Assembly: GCF_001467955.1 (NCBI RefSeq)
Contig: NZ_LNYR01000022.1
Location: 15,632-79,631, forward strand
Length of the DNA: 64,000 bases
Direction: 5' to 3'
DNA from: Legionella quateirensis
GTDB lineage: Bacteria > Pseudomonadota > Gammaproteobacteria > Legionellales > Legionellaceae
Part shown: one piece after another, positions 19,131 through 29,826 of the stretch
How the letters are laid out: each line of letters begins with the position of its first letter
How positions within the stretch are numbered: position 1 is the stretch's first letter
The notes under the pieces: model-generated
Databases searched by the model: none
Told to the model about the DNA's origin: nothing
Seen by the model: only the letters and a program-made list of their open reading frames with translations
Position numbers and translations under genes: made by a program

Positions 19131-20934
19131 CGTGATTGTTATCCGAATTACTGGAGACTCTGGTGACGGAGTACAGTTGGTGGGGGAGCAGCTGACCATT
19201 AGCGCCGCACTTACAGGGCGTGATGTACGGACACTTCCAGATTTTCCAGCTGAAATCAGAGCACCTGCAGGAACTGTTGCTGGTGTTTCGGGTTTTCAGC
19301 TTGCTATGGCCGAACGAGCCATTTTCACAGCCGGCGAATCCCTTGATGTTTTAGTGGCTTTGAATCCAGCGGCCTTGAAAAACTCTCTTCAACACCTTAA
19401 TCAAGGCGGTTTATTGATTATCAATGAAGACAGTTATACCGATAAGGACTGGCAAAAAGCAGGTATGGACAGGAGCTTCCTGGATCATTGCGCTGAACAA
19501 TATCAGGTTGTCTCTTTTCCTTTAATTACTCAGACATTGCAAGCAGTAGATTCTATAGCCTTGACAAAACCACAAGCATCAAAAACCAAGAATTTTTATA
19601 TTTTAGGATTGGTTTTATGGTTGTTCGATTTACCCACTACAACCTGCCAGTCTTTTATCAGTAAGAAATTTAAAGCTAAGCCCGAAGTAGCCAAAGCCAA
19701 TGAACTGGCGTTATTAGCAGGGTACAATTATGCCATGACTCTTGAGTTGTCCCGTCGTGAATACATGCTGGGCGAAGTCAACCGACACGCTGGGGAGTAT
19801 CGGCAGATAACCGGAGTTGAGGCTGTTGGTTTAGCTCTCGCTACTCTTGCGACTCACACTAAAACGCCTATGCTGGTATCTGGATATCCCATAACTCCTG
19901 CATCGGCTATTTTACATGAGTGTGCCCGACTTTCTGATTATGGCATTCAGTTAATTCAGGCTGAAGATGAAATTGCTGCCCTATGTTGTTGTATCGGTGC
20001 CGCATTTGGCGGACGACTGGCATTAAGCTGTACTTCAGGTCCTGGTCTTGATCTGAAAAGTGAAAGTTTGGGACTGGCAGTTGTTACTGAATTACCTTTA
20101 GTTTTAATCGACGTACAAAGAGCAGGCGCTTCAACAGGATTGCCAACTAAAACAAGTCAAAGTGATTTACGGCAGGCTTTATATGGTCGTCATGGCGAAG
20201 CTCCTTTGCCTGTACTTGCTGCTCAATCACCATCAGATTGTTTTTATACAGTACTTGAAGCCTTTCATATTGCCATCAAGTACATGACCCCGGTCATTGT
20301 ATTGCTGGATGCTTATCTGGCTAACGCGGCTGAACCCTGGGAAATTCCGGCAGTTGAATCATTAACTCTGCCCACTGTTGAATACAATCGTTTTGCTAAA
20401 TCATTTCAGCGTGATGAATCCTTAAGCAGAAGTTGGAATATTCCTGGTACTCCCGGATTTATTCATCAACTAGGCGGTTTGGAAAAACAAGGGGATGAAG
20501 GACGAGTAAGTTATGATGCGGAAAATCATCAAAAAATGGTGAATTTGCGTATTAATAAAATTAAAGGTATTGCGCGAACCTACTCTAAAACAGTTATTGA
20601 AGGGGACGTTTCTGCTTCGATATTAGTAGTCGGTTGGGGGAGTACTTATGGCAGTTTAAAATCAGCGGTAGCTCAATGTTGTGAGCAGGGTATAGCGGTC
20701 GCCTATATTCATTTGCGTCATCTTAATCCTTTGCCTGATGATTTTGCAGCACTATTGAAGTCTTTTGATAAAGTATTTGTCGCTGAATTGAATTCGGGTC
20801 AATTATGTCAGATTATTAGAGGAGCTTATCTGGTTGATGCTCAATCAATTAATCAGTGTAATGGTCAGCCATTTAGCGTAACCCATTTAGTCAACGCCAT
20901 TAAAGCGGAAGCCAATTATGAACAACAATTATAA
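19117..20934 (+). CDS. korA: 2-oxoacid:ferredoxin oxidoreductase, fused gamma-alpha subunit
   Basis: One chain of a two-subunit enzyme that oxidatively decarboxylates a 2-oxo acid (2-oxoglutarate in KorAB) to the acyl-CoA and reduces ferredoxin. Residues about 1-190 are the gamma domain ([17 protein letters not shown]), and residues about 210-600 the pyrimidine-binding alpha domain ([26 protein letters not shown]). Length 605 fits fused KorA. Overlap with pdxJ upstream (14 nt) and korB downstream (17 nt) points to one transcript. The substrate, 2-oxoglutarate rather than pyruvate, is by family resemblance. Confidence 0.92.
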   Translation: MSMTDVIVIRITGDSGDGVQLVGEQLTISAALTGRDVRTLPDFPAEIRAPAGTVAGVSGFQLAMAERAIFTAGESLDVLVALNPAALKNSLQHLNQGGLLIINEDSYTDKDWQKAGMDRSFLDHCAEQYQVVSFPLITQTLQAVDSIALTKPQASKTKNFYILGLVLWLFDLPTTTCQSFISKKFKAKPEVAKANELALLAGYNYAMTLELSRREYMLGEVNRHAGEYRQITGVEAVGLALATLATHTKTPMLVSGYPITPASAILHECARLSDYGIQLIQAEDEIAALCCCIGAAFGGRLALSCTSGPGLDLKSESLGLAVVTELPLVLIDVQRAGASTGLPTKTSQSDLRQALYGRHGEAPLPVLAAQSPSDCFYTVLEAFHIAIKYMTPVIVLLDAYLANAAEPWEIPAVESLTLPTVEYNRFAKSFQRDESLSRSWNIPGTPGFIHQLGGLEKQGDEGRVSYDAENHQKMVNLRINKIKGIARTYSKTVIEGDVSASILVVGWGSTYGSLKSAVAQCCEQGIAVAYIHLRHLNPLPDDFAALLKSFDKVFVAELNSGQLCQIIRGAYLVDAQSINQCNGQPFSVTHLVNAIKAEANYEQQL

Positions 20935-21886
20935 GCGTGAAGACTTTACTAATGCTACAGAAGTTCGTTGGTGTCCGGGCTGCGGTGATTACGCGATTTT
21001 GGCAGCGCTGCAAAAAGTGTTGCCGGAACTGGGACTGGCACCTGAACAACACGTATTCGTTTCAGGAATAGGCTGCGCAGGCCGATTACCTTATTACATG
21101 AATACCTATGGATTCCATACTATTCATGGCAGGGCAACAGCTGTCGCAACTGGTTTAAAAACCATGCGGGATGATTTAACCGTATGGGTAATTACCGGAG
21201 ATGGTGATGCTCTGAGTATTGGTGGCAATCATTTGATCCATATTTTAAGACGTAATGTGAATGTGAATATTTTATTATTTAACAATCAAGTATACGGTCT
21301 GACCAAAGGGCAGTTTTCACCTACCTCTCAAAAGGGGCAAGTTACGAAAACCTCTCCTCAGGGAGTAACTAATGAGCCTATTAATCCACTGATGATTGCT
21401 TTGGCTGCCGGAGCCAGTTTTGTTGCTCGCGCGGTGGATAAAGATCCGGCGCACCTGGGCTCCATTTTGAAAAAAGCATACGAACATCAAGGCTGTTCAT
21501 TTGTTGAAATTTATCAGGATTGTAATATTTTCAACCATGGGGCCTTTGATGAATTTGCTGTTAAAAGCAACCGGGCAAATAACACCATATTATTGGAAGA
21601 GGGCAAGCCATTAGTGTTTGGAGCTGAGAAGGAATATGCTTTAAATTTGAACGATGGGCAATTTGAGCGTGCAGGATCAGATGCGAATGGTCTATACACT
21701 CATGATTCAGCTCATTTGATTGATGCGATGCGCCTGGCTCAATTAACCTTTCCAGCTTATCCTGTTCCTTTAGGGGTGTACTATCAAAAAACCAGAGAAT
21801 TGTTCTCTTTGCCTCAAGAGATTAAAAAATCAATCAATGATTTGCCGGCCTTATACAGGGCTAAGGCAAGCTGGCAACAAAGTTAA
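20918..21886 (+). CDS. korB: 2-oxoacid:ferredoxin oxidoreductase beta subunit
   Basis: This is the thiamine-diphosphate-binding partner of KorA. The 322-residue protein shows WCPGCGDYAI near the N-terminus and the ThDP motif GDGDALSIGGNHLIH followed by NNQVYGLTKGQ. KorB-type subunits also bind an Fe-S cluster through N-terminal cysteines, and the CPGC pair is present. GGAAG about 5 nt before the ATG, inside the korA end, serves as RBS. Confidence 0.93.
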   Translation: MNNNYKREDFTNATEVRWCPGCGDYAILAALQKVLPELGLAPEQHVFVSGIGCAGRLPYYMNTYGFHTIHGRATAVATGLKTMRDDLTVWVITGDGDALSIGGNHLIHILRRNVNVNILLFNNQVYGLTKGQFSPTSQKGQVTKTSPQGVTNEPINPLMIALAAGASFVARAVDKDPAHLGSILKKAYEHQGCSFVEIYQDCNIFNHGAFDEFAVKSNRANNTILLEEGKPLVFGAEKEYALNLNDGQFERAGSDANGLYTHDSAHLIDAMRLAQLTFPAYPVPLGVYYQKTRELFSLPQEIKKSINDLPALYRAKASWQQS

Positions 21887-22003
21887 GGTTTTTTGAGGAC
21901 TTAATCCTTATTTATCTCACCATGCACCAATGGATTTTTCATCAATTTACACTATTCATAAATCATATAGATGATCTGTATGTACTTATTGTGAGGGATA
22001 ACA

Positions 22004-23017
22004 ATGCTTTTAAAGATTTTCAAGAATAAGATTTTTCTTTATTTTGGTGAACATGGGCCTGAGCTTGATTACATTGTCGGAACAACTATTACTGATTTAA
22101 CCAATTTAAAAAACAGCGCAAGCAGTACGCAGCTATCCCCTGCAACGATTACCAAAATAATTGTAGGGTGGAATTACATCGATGCACTCTTTAATTTTAT
22201 GTTTGCTACCAGTTTGTTTGCTGATACAACGGATTATCGTTATAGATACAATGTAGTAAAAGGGATACTCAATGTATTTGAAGGAGTTGAATTATTTGTT
22301 TTCTCTTATAATCCACCCTTAAATGCGGCATTGAAATTAAAAGGAGGTATTGCACTGGCCGGTACTGCATTTGCAATTGGCATGGTGGCTGATGTGGTGT
22401 GCGCCTCCATAGATTTTCAAAAAATTTACCGAGAATCCTATTTTCCAACCTGGCTGGAGGAAAAACTAAAGGCATATAAATATGCTTTGGCTAATGACCT
22501 TGATACTAAACAGTTAGTAAAAGAGATACGAACGCGCTGTAAGGCCCATATTAATGGAAATCCAATTGAGGCAAATTTAATTACCAATTTATTTAAAAAT
22601 CAATTAATAAGTACTACTGAAAATCCACCGTCAATTGAAGAATTAACCCACAAATTAGACTCGGTAAATTCAAAACACATAATCAAAGATCAATGGATGC
22701 AGGAGCAGCTGGAAGAGGCATATAAAAGGAACCGAACTTTTTTGGGAGTTAAAATAATCAGTATGGTCGGTATGATTTTATTAGCTGTTGCAGGCTTTTT
22801 GGAAAACGCCAATGATAATAAGGATTCCTATCCTACACTCCTGACTTTTGGGTTGGCGCTGACCACTTTTGTTGGATGCTATTATTTTCTGGTTAATGCA
22901 GAACGATGCACTAACCAGGTTACTACGCTGTATCATCGATTTTTTCCTGCTAAAAAGAATGATAACAACATAGTAGAGCTTGAGGAGATTCACAGTGAAC
23001 CTCCGGTTTTAAGTTGA
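22004..23017 (+). CDS. Orphan membrane protein, possible effector
   Basis: A 337-residue protein of no family I recognise. It has hydrophobic stretches at about 60-75, 115-140, 248-268 and 278-300 (GGIALAGTAFAIGMVADVV; KIISMVGMILLAVAGFL), and a soluble middle rich in Lys/Glu. The tail after the last helix is polar and acidic (NNIVELEEIHSEPPVLS), which would suit a type IVB signal. The start is preceded by GAGGGATAACA. It is convergent with the next orphan gene, 24 bp away. Confidence 0.6.
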   Translation: MLLKIFKNKIFLYFGEHGPELDYIVGTTITDLTNLKNSASSTQLSPATITKIIVGWNYIDALFNFMFATSLFADTTDYRYRYNVVKGILNVFEGVELFVFSYNPPLNAALKLKGGIALAGTAFAIGMVADVVCASIDFQKIYRESYFPTWLEEKLKAYKYALANDLDTKQLVKEIRTRCKAHINGNPIEANLITNLFKNQLISTTENPPSIEELTHKLDSVNSKHIIKDQWMQEQLEEAYKRNRTFLGVKIISMVGMILLAVAGFLENANDNKDSYPTLLTFGLALTTFVGCYYFLVNAERCTNQVTTLYHRFFPAKKNDNNIVELEEIHSEPPVLS

Positions 23018-23041
23018 TTTTTGGAACAGGTTCTAACGCGC

Positions 23042-24628
23042 TCATTTAACTTTTATACCTGCGTCGCAACAATCTGCATCGATTTTTTGTTCAACTAACA
23101 AACGTTCAAACTCTTTGACGCTATGGGGTGTAGCCCAAAAATGTAATGAATTTCGTTTTTGGGAGCATACTTTATGAATCTCATTGATCCAGTGCGGCAC
23201 TTTATCATTGGATAACGCTGTTTCTTTTTGCAATTCTTGCTTTATTTTTTCAAACAGGGATGTTTTCCAATGACTGTTTCGTGAAGTTTGACGGCCATTG
23301 CGCTGGTGATGAATGTTATTTATCAGAATGTCAATTATTTTAATCAGCTTATCTTGCTCAGGATTGCTGCTGGCAGAATCCTGTTGCAGTTGATCATTAC
23401 GAACCGATTGGCTATCCAACTGACGGGACATTGATTGGGGATTAATCGTTTGCTCTCTTGTTTGAACGATGTTTGGTTCATCCTGATGTGCAGTCAATTG
23501 CTCAATGGGGTGAGGGTTAATCGTCTTGATAACGCCATCCAGAATAGTTGATAATTCCTTATCCTGATTGATGACTGCATACTGCAATAAATACATGAGC
23601 GTTGTAACTTTGGGTGGCACAGTATCGCGCAGTTGGTTAATCTGTATACCTGATAAAATAGCGGCATAATGGCAAAATTGACTGATATTACATACCTGAC
23701 TCAGATAGGATTGAGAATCAGGCTGTCTTGATTTGCCTTGAATAAATCGAAATGTGTATTCAGTATGATCGCCAAGCGATTTCAAGAACAGTTCTATTTG
23801 ATGTTTAAAAGAGAGCGGATCTTCATCTGTAGCCCCAATAGTATTATTAATGGCATAAATTGTTTTGGTGTTTCTGTCCAATATTAAGAAGTGTTGATGA
23901 CCACCACCAAGATTACGCAAGTCATTTGTGGATTCGAGTAGTTTTGATACGCCCCGAACGTTAAATGCCACTCGGTTTTTTTCCAATAATTTGAATTTTA
24001 AGGATGCTACAATTCGATCAGTATTAATTGAATCCTGAAGAGAGTTTTTAATTGCAGATTCTATATCGGTATTTTCGGTGCTATTCGCGGTTCTTAACCA
24101 TAAATTCAATCCATTAATCTGATGTAATTCTACAAAATAACCTCCAGAATCTAATGAGTTACCTTCATCATCAGTAGTTATTTTTTTTCTCTCTATTGGA
24201 TGACGTTTGTTGCGCATACATAGGGAAATTTCCTGATATAATTCCTGGTATTCATCTCTAAAGAGCATGCTTAAATTATTAGCCAGAATTGTATCTTCAA
24301 GAAAACGTGCGCAAATTGCCTGTTGTGAGGATAGATTGGAGTGAGTCTTCATTCGCAGGGGTATATCACGAATGAGGGGGATTTCGGGTGTCGTTAGTGG
24401 TAGTATCCCCATCTTCTGAAAAAATAATTGATAAGCTTTTACCGTGGGGTTATCCGATGCAGAACCGAAAAAAAAATCCGGAGATAACATTTCAAATTGC
24501 TGGTTCGTATCGATAAGATGATCATTGACAGTTAATAGACCATTACCTAATTCATTAATGGTGAGATTGTTCTCTAATAATGCTTCTATCTGGTCAAGAT
24601 GCTCATAAAAATTAGGCATGTTCGTCAT
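23042..24628 (-). CDS. Orphan protein with cysteine-protease-like motif and shared RNSLHFWA C-terminal module
   Basis: A 528-residue cytoplasmic-type protein. The segment GGGHQHFLILDRNTKTIYAI (241-260) followed by NN matches the H-x6-D...N/D spacing of CE-clan (Ulp1/YopJ-like) cysteine proteases, with H244 and N261. Further on, SQVCNISQFCHYAAI (310-324) places C313 where the nucleophile would be, with Gln306 or Gln311 before it. Residues about 380-425 are a Gln/Ser-rich linker. Residues about 426-528 (with KRNSLHFWATPHSV) are shared with the ankyrin protein at 29827-32433. The protease assignment is a hypothesis from motif spacing; the shared module is seen directly. Probable Legionella effector. 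Confidence 0.65.
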   Translation of the reverse strand: MTNMPNFYEHLDQIEALLENNLTINELGNGLLTVNDHLIDTNQQFEMLSPDFFFGSASDNPTVKAYQLFFQKMGILPLTTPEIPLIRDIPLRMKTHSNLSSQQAICARFLEDTILANNLSMLFRDEYQELYQEISLCMRNKRHPIERKKITTDDEGNSLDSGGYFVELHQINGLNLWLRTANSTENTDIESAIKNSLQDSINTDRIVASLKFKLLEKNRVAFNVRGVSKLLESTNDLRNLGGGHQHFLILDRNTKTIYAINNTIGATDEDPLSFKHQIELFLKSLGDHTEYTFRFIQGKSRQPDSQSYLSQVCNISQFCHYAAILSGIQINQLRDTVPPKVTTLMYLLQYAVINQDKELSTILDGVIKTINPHPIEQLTAHQDEPNIVQTREQTINPQSMSRQLDSQSVRNDQLQQDSASSNPEQDKLIKIIDILINNIHHQRNGRQTSRNSHWKTSLFEKIKQELQKETALSNDKVPHWINEIHKVCSQKRNSLHFWATPHSVKEFERLLVEQKIDADCCDAGIKVK

Positions 24629-24656
24629 GTTCCTTTAAGTCATTAACTCAATAGAC

Positions 24657-24711
24657 CTCTTGCATAACCAGTATCTTGCTTTACAGATAAAATCTATAGC
24701 TTATGCAAGAG
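24657..24711. repeat. Short inverted repeat between divergent genes
   Basis: CTCTTGCATAA (24657-24667) is exactly inverted as TTATGCAAGAG (24701-24711), 33 bp apart. It lies between the start of the minus-strand orphan gene and the transporter gene. The preceding CAATAGACCTCTT text recurs at about 61791, so part of this is a dispersed repeat. Confidence 0.6.
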
Positions 24712-24918
24712 TTCTCATGTTGGGTTAAGGAATGGATTTTGAGTATTCATTCATAATTGTTCAATATTATATCATAATGTTTGTGTGGGATCATCCTGTC
24801 CTATCCGGGATATTTGAACCAGTGTTTCACGTGTTGATGCCTGTTTTCTTGAATAAAACAATTTAATTTGTGGGCTTTATAATGTTAGAGTCATATATTA
24901 GAGGATCTCGAGAGAAGC

Positions 24919-26388
24919 ATGTCTAAATTGATACCCAAGATGCCTGGTGGTGTAATTCCTTTGTATTGCATCCAAGGATTTTCAACGTTCTCATTTGCCG
25001 TCCTGTACTCGTCATTAGCACTATATAGTACTAAGCAACTCGGTTTATCCAATGTTCTTTCTAACAGCATTGTGGGTTTATTCATCGCCTTCAATTATAT
25101 TTTGCAATTAACCGGTGGATTGATTGGCGGACGATTATTAAGTAATAGAGTATTATTTTTTATCACTATTATAATCCAGAGTATCGGTTTATTAGTCCTG
25201 GCATTGGCTCAGTCTTCTTTACTCTATCTGGGATTGAGTTTGTTTCTTGTTGGTTGTGGATTAAATACGACCAGTTTTAATAGCATGTTAACGCAACGAT
25301 TTCAACAAAGTGATGATCGTCGGGAAACCGCTTTCTTTTTTAATTATGCGGCAATGAATCTGGGATTTTGTGCCGGATATTGTGCTAGTGGATTTTTTGA
25401 TTTTTCCAATCAATATCAGAGATTATTTTATGCCTGCATCATCACCAATACCATTACCCTGTGTTTAATAATAAAATTTTGGTCTGTTCTTAGAGATATA
25501 AATACTCCCTTGATGCAGGGAGGAGACTCGCATTATCAGTTATTGAAAAAGAGTATCGGCTTCACGATTACATTGTTTCTAATACCTATGATGTTTTTGT
25601 GTTTTCATTCGACGAATTTAAGTAATACCGTAATTGCTGTGCTAAGTATTATGATGCTCTGTGTCATTCTGATCATCGGAATAAAACAAAAATCTCCTGT
25701 CGATAAACACAGAATTATGGTTTATCTCATCCTTGCGGTGAGCACTTTGTTTTTTTGGATGATTTATCTGACAGGCCCTATGGGGGTGACTCTTTTTATT
25801 AAACATAATGTAGATAAAAGCTTTTTGGGAGTTGAGTTGGCAACTCAATGGATTAGAAACATAAATCCAATAGTTATCATCATTGGTGCGCCCATTATCG
25901 CTATCGTTCTGAATAAATTAAATTCTAAAGGTTATTATGTTTCGGTGTCCATGCAGTTTGTCTGTGCATTTGTGCTCCTAGCCGGCTCTTTCTTTTTTCT
26001 ATCCTGGGGCATTAGTTATGCAAACCCACAGGGCTATTCTCATCTATTTTGGGTTTTAGGTTATATTATCCTGCAAGGAATGGCTGAATTAATGTTAGCG
26101 CCCGTAGGTTATGCCATGATAGGGCGTATTGCCCCTCCCCAATTTCAGGGTATTTTAATGGGCACCTGGATGTTGGTCTCTGGAATTGCTGCGTCTTTTT
26201 CCCAGTATTTCTCAAATGCTATGGTCACATCAGAAATCACTGATCCCCTGATAACCAACAATGATTTTCACCTGGTATTCAAACAATTAGGTATTTTGTC
26301 ACTATCAGGAGCGATATTGCTCTATTTCATCTCGAAAAAAATCAGTACCGAACTGATGAAACCCTCTGAAATTGCCACAGCGGTTTGA
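24919..26388 (+). CDS. POT/PTR-family proton-coupled peptide transporter
   Basis: A 489-residue inner-membrane protein with about 12-14 transmembrane helices. POT features include the early GG-rich helix pair (YILQLTGGLIGGRLLSNRV), the conserved FFFNYAAMNLGF segment, which corresponds to the family FYxxINxG motif, and a late GMAELMLAPVGYAMI helix, like the E-x-x-x-S/A-P-x-G segment of POT carriers. These proteins import di- and tripeptides or amino acids with protons, which suits an amino-acid-consuming intracellular bacterium. Substrate unknown. It is a single gene with its own upstream region. Confidence 0.8.
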   Translation: MSKLIPKMPGGVIPLYCIQGFSTFSFAVLYSSLALYSTKQLGLSNVLSNSIVGLFIAFNYILQLTGGLIGGRLLSNRVLFFITIIIQSIGLLVLALAQSSLLYLGLSLFLVGCGLNTTSFNSMLTQRFQQSDDRRETAFFFNYAAMNLGFCAGYCASGFFDFSNQYQRLFYACIITNTITLCLIIKFWSVLRDINTPLMQGGDSHYQLLKKSIGFTITLFLIPMMFLCFHSTNLSNTVIAVLSIMMLCVILIIGIKQKSPVDKHRIMVYLILAVSTLFFWMIYLTGPMGVTLFIKHNVDKSFLGVELATQWIRNINPIVIIIGAPIIAIVLNKLNSKGYYVSVSMQFVCAFVLLAGSFFFLSWGISYANPQGYSHLFWVLGYIILQGMAELMLAPVGYAMIGRIAPPQFQGILMGTWMLVSGIAASFSQYFSNAMVTSEITDPLITNNDFHLVFKQLGILSLSGAILLYFISKKISTELMKPSEIATAV

Positions 26389-26441
26389 TTATTCAGTGAT
26401 GGAGTTGTTTAAAAGGGATGTGCATCAATGGGGATGCAGAT

Positions 26442-26466
26442 AAAAAAATCCCGGCTAAAGCCGGGA
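26442..26466 (-). terminator. Rho-independent terminator of the BI-1 family gene
   Basis: On the minus strand, TCCCGGC and GCCGGGA form a 7-bp GC-rich stem with a 4-nt loop, followed directly by seven Ts. It begins about 20 bp beyond the stop of the gene at 26487. Confidence 0.9.
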
Positions 26467-26486
26467 CTCAGGTAGAGGAGACGTTA

Positions 26487-27161
26487 TCAGTCACGACCTG
26501 AAAATGCACTAAGCAGGTTAAGCAGGCTAACGAACAGATTGTATATTGACACAAAGAGGCCTACCGTTGCTGAAATATAGTTTGTTTCGCCACTATGAAT
26601 AATTGCGCTGGTTTGTAACAGAATCAATCCAGATGAAATTAGGACAAAAGCTGCGGAAATTGCTAGCTGCAGAGCGGGTATCTGAATAAATATTCCAGCT
26701 ACCATTGCCAGTAAAGCAACCATTACGCCCACAAAAAGAAATCCGCCAAGGAAGCTGAAATCTTTTCTGGTTGTTAATGCATAGCCTGACAAAGCGAAGA
26801 ATATCATACCAGTACCACCTAAAGCTGTGGCAATAAGTTGTGGACCATTAGAAAATCCGGTCATATAGTAATTAAGCAATGGGCCCAGGGTGTATCCCAG
26901 AAAGCCGGTAAAAGCAAAAACGCTGACCAGACCCCAAACGCTGTTTCTCAAAGCTTGAGTTAAAAACATTAAACCGTATACGCCAACTATCATAAGCAGC
27001 GGATTCATTGGAGCCGCACCACTGGCATAAGACATGTAGGCTGTAAAGGCACTGAATATAAATGTTAAGCTCAGTAACAAGTAGGTATTACGCAATACTT
27101 TATTAGTAGCAAGTACAGACTCACTACGTTGAGTAAGGATTGTAACATCGTTTCGGTTCAT
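26487..27161 (-). CDS. Bax inhibitor-1/YccA family membrane protein
   Basis: A 224-residue protein with seven predicted membrane helices and a polar N-terminus, the layout of BI-1/YccA/YbhL proteins. Typical segments are NTYLLLSLTFIFSAFTAY, FALSGYALTTRKDFSFLGGF and the C-terminal SIYNLFVSLLNLLSAFSGRD. Bacterial members act as pH-sensitive calcium leak channels or interact with FtsH (YccA); the specific role here is unknown. It is a single gene with its own terminator. Confidence 0.9.
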   Translation of the reverse strand: MNRNDVTILTQRSESVLATNKVLRNTYLLLSLTFIFSAFTAYMSYASGAAPMNPLLMIVGVYGLMFLTQALRNSVWGLVSVFAFTGFLGYTLGPLLNYYMTGFSNGPQLIATALGGTGMIFFALSGYALTTRKDFSFLGGFLFVGVMVALLAMVAGIFIQIPALQLAISAAFVLISSGLILLQTSAIIHSGETNYISATVGLFVSIYNLFVSLLNLLSAFSGRD

Positions 27162-27334
27162 CTTTAGAACTCCAGTTATTTATATTTAGTCTAGCATATC
27201 TATGGTCAAGTTTCCTGTTTTCAAGGGCTTTACTTGAAATTTTCAGGGTAAACCATCCAATTTAGATAAAAGCTGACACGTTATTATTAAGTTGAAAACA
27301 GTTTCCTGTCAATTTTGTTTTTTTAGTCCCTTGT

Positions 27335-27355
27335 GCACTATCGGTTCTATAGTGC
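27335..27355. promoter_or_regulatory. Small hairpin upstream of the nitrilase gene
   Basis: GCACTAT and ATAGTGC flank a 7-nt loop about 58 bp before the start of the nit gene, in the divergent intergenic region. It could be an operator or part of an mRNA leader. Nothing ties it to a known regulator. Confidence 0.3.
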
Positions 27356-27412
27356 TATATACTCAAGATATAGTAAGATGAAGAACAATAAAAATTTAAT
27401 TCGGGGAATACT

Positions 27413-28219
27413 ATGAAACGGGTTGCTCTGGTACAAATGGTGTCTTCATCCAGTGTGGATGAGAATTTGCAGCATATAGAACAGTTTATGTTGCAGGCTC
27501 GGAACGAGCGCGCCGAATTGGTAGTATTGCCTGAAAATTTTGCATTTATGGGGCTAAAAGAAACGGATAAATTGAGCATTGCAGAATCCTATGGTGAAGG
27601 ACCAATTCAGCAAAAAATCAGTCAATTAGCAAAAAAAACAGGACTATGGGTTGTCGCTGGTACTATTCCAATAAAAGGAAACGGTACAAAAGTCAGAGCA
27701 AGTTGCATTGTTTTTGATGATCAAGGTCAGCATGTCGCGCGTTATGATAAAATTCATTTATTTGATGTGCGTGTTTCTGAACAAGAGGCTCATCAAGAGT
27801 CGTCAACGATAGAACGTGGACATAACGTGGTCGTAGTTGAAACTCCTGTAGGTAAAATTGGACTGACTGTTTGTTATGATTTGCGATTTCCAGAATTGTA
27901 TCAACAATTATTGCTTAAAGGCGCAGAACTATTTACTGTGCCATCTGCTTTTACCGCAGTAACAGGGCTTGCGCATTGGGAAGTTCTGCTCAGGGCAAGA
28001 GCAATTGAAAATTTATGTTATGTATTAGCCCCTAATCAAGGCGGGCAGCATGAAAATGGACGACACACTTATGGTCATAGCATGGTGATAGAACCTTGGG
28101 GTAAAATTCTGTCGCAAAAACAGATTGGTGCTGGCATGATTACAGCCGATATTGATTTGCAGCGATTAGAGCAACTAAGAAGGCATTTTCCCTGTGTAGA
28201 TCATCATGTTTTAGCTTAA
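27413..28219 (+). CDS. Carbon-nitrogen hydrolase, Nit-type (deaminated glutathione amidase-like)
   Basis: A 268-residue nitrilase-superfamily amidase with the complete catalytic triad: E41 in VLPENF, K113 in YDKIHLFDV and C154 in [11 protein letters not shown]. The YDKIHLFDV and RFPELY signatures place it in the Nit1/NIT2-like branch, whose members hydrolyse deaminated glutathione as metabolite repair. It precedes tldD by 29 bp; nit-tldD is a common gammaproteobacterial pair, so they are likely co-transcribed. Confidence 0.9.
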   Translation: MKRVALVQMVSSSSVDENLQHIEQFMLQARNERAELVVLPENFAFMGLKETDKLSIAESYGEGPIQQKISQLAKKTGLWVVAGTIPIKGNGTKVRASCIVFDDQGQHVARYDKIHLFDVRVSEQEAHQESSTIERGHNVVVVETPVGKIGLTVCYDLRFPELYQQLLLKGAELFTVPSAFTAVTGLAHWEVLLRARAIENLCYVLAPNQGGQHENGRHTYGHSMVIEPWGKILSQKQIGAGMITADIDLQRLEQLRRHFPCVDHHVLA

Positions 28220-28248
28220 TCCTGAATACTAATTTTATAGGTAACGAA

Positions 28249-29691
28249 ATGACACAAGCTCTTGCGATAGCAAAAAAAATGTTACTGGCTCCTGCTTCTT
28301 TGGATGAGTCAGGTATCGAAAAGCTATTTAAAACAATGATGAATCGTCATATTGATGATGCTGATTTGTATTTTCAAAGCTGCAGCTATGAATCCTGGTA
28401 TTTAGAAGATTCTGAGGTAAAAAGCGGCAGTTATTCTTTGGATAAAGGTGTTGGAATACGAGCAGTGAGCGGTGATAAAACAGGCTTTGCCTATTGTGAT
28501 GATATCTTATTACCTTCCATGCTGCGCGCTGCAGATGCTGCACGTTCCATTGCGCTCACCGGTTCAAAAGTAGTTCAGCCCATTCATGTCAGCAGTTCTC
28601 CAGTCAGCCGTTATCAAGGACTTAATCCTATAGAAGGAATGAGCAAACAGGAAAAAATTGCTTTATTGGAAGCCATTGATAAAGAAGCACGAAGCATTGA
28701 TCCCAGAGTGATTCAGGTGAATGCTTCATTAAGCGGCTGTTATGAGGTCGTTATGGTCGCTGGAATGAATGGTCAAATGATCGCCGATGTTCGACCTTTA
28801 GTCAGTGTCAATGTCAGTGTTATTGTTGAAGACAAACAAGGGAGACGTGAGGCAGCACGAACCGGGGGAGGTGGCAGGGTCGCTTATTCCTATTTCACAG
28901 AGAAAGAGAATGCATTAAGTTATGCCAGAGAAGCAGTCCGAGAGGCTTTGATTAATTTAGAAGCAAAACCTGCTCCAGCAGGTACTATGCCTGTTGTATT
29001 AGGCCCGGGTTGGCCTGGGGTGTTGTTACATGAAGCAGTGGGGCATGGTTTAGAAGGCGATTTTAATCGTAAGGGGCTTTCTGCGTTTTCAGGTCGATTA
29101 GGTCAACAGGTTGCTGCTGCAGGAGTAACGGTAGTGGACGATGGAACCTTGGCAGATAGACGTGGCTCGTTAACGATTGATGATGAAGGAACTCCTTCTC
29201 AATGTACCACCTTGATTGATAATGGAATCCTGGTGAATTACATGCAGGATAAATTAAATGCAAAATTGATGGGGATGCAATCAACAGGTAACTGTCGTCG
29301 CGAGTCTTATGCCCACATTCCCATGCCCAGAATGACGAATACGTATATGTTGGCAGGACAACATGATCCTGAAGAAATAATTCGTTCAGTGCACTATGGA
29401 TTGTATGCCGTTAACTTTGGGGGTGGACAGGTCGATATTACTTCGGGTCAATTTGTCTTTTCTGCAAGTGAGGCTTATTTAATCGAAAACGGTAAAGTGA
29501 CTCAACCCGTAAAAGGCGCGACTTTAATTGGTAATGGTCCTGATGTAATGAAAAAAATCAGCATGATAGGTAATGATTTGGCGCTTGATCGAGGGATTGG
29601 TGTTTGTGGCAAGGATGGACAATCAGTACCTGTTGGTGTGGGACAGCCAACTCTTAAAATTGATGCTTTGACTGTTGGCGGTACTAATTAA
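28249..29691 (+). CDS. tldD: Metalloprotease TldD
   Basis: TldD is the catalytic half of the TldD/TldE heterodimeric zinc protease that degrades unfolded peptides and, in some bacteria, processes microcins or supports antitoxin turnover. The 480-residue protein has the active-site [11 protein letters not shown] (near residue 262), followed by the conserved [12 protein letters not shown] and [19 protein letters not shown] segments. Length equals E. coli TldD (481). The partner TldE (PmbA) is not in this window. Confidence 0.96.
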   Translation: MTQALAIAKKMLLAPASLDESGIEKLFKTMMNRHIDDADLYFQSCSYESWYLEDSEVKSGSYSLDKGVGIRAVSGDKTGFAYCDDILLPSMLRAADAARSIALTGSKVVQPIHVSSSPVSRYQGLNPIEGMSKQEKIALLEAIDKEARSIDPRVIQVNASLSGCYEVVMVAGMNGQMIADVRPLVSVNVSVIVEDKQGRREAARTGGGGRVAYSYFTEKENALSYAREAVREALINLEAKPAPAGTMPVVLGPGWPGVLLHEAVGHGLEGDFNRKGLSAFSGRLGQQVAAAGVTVVDDGTLADRRGSLTIDDEGTPSQCTTLIDNGILVNYMQDKLNAKLMGMQSTGNCRRESYAHIPMPRMTNTYMLAGQHDPEEIIRSVHYGLYAVNFGGGQVDITSGQFVFSASEAYLIENGKVTQPVKGATLIGNGPDVMKKISMIGNDLALDRGIGVCGKDGQSVPVGVGQPTLKIDALTVGGTN

Positions 29692-29736
29692 TTAACTTTT
29701 GGTTTGTTAGAAAAAAAGCTGAATGCGGGGGGCATT

Positions 29737-29795
29737 GGGGCAGGCCTTAGCTTTTGCTGCTGTGATGTACTAAGAGCAAAAAGCCAGGCCTTCCC
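29737..29795. terminator. Long imperfect hairpin between convergent genes
   Basis: GGGCAGGCCTTAGCTTTTGC on the left pairs with GCAAAAAGCCAGGCCTTCCC on the right, about 18 of 21 positions, across a 16-nt loop. It sits between the stops of tldD and the minus-strand ankyrin gene and probably terminates both. Confidence 0.55.
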
Positions 29796-29826
29796 ATAAT
29801 GTAAGTTACAAGATAACCTGATAATT

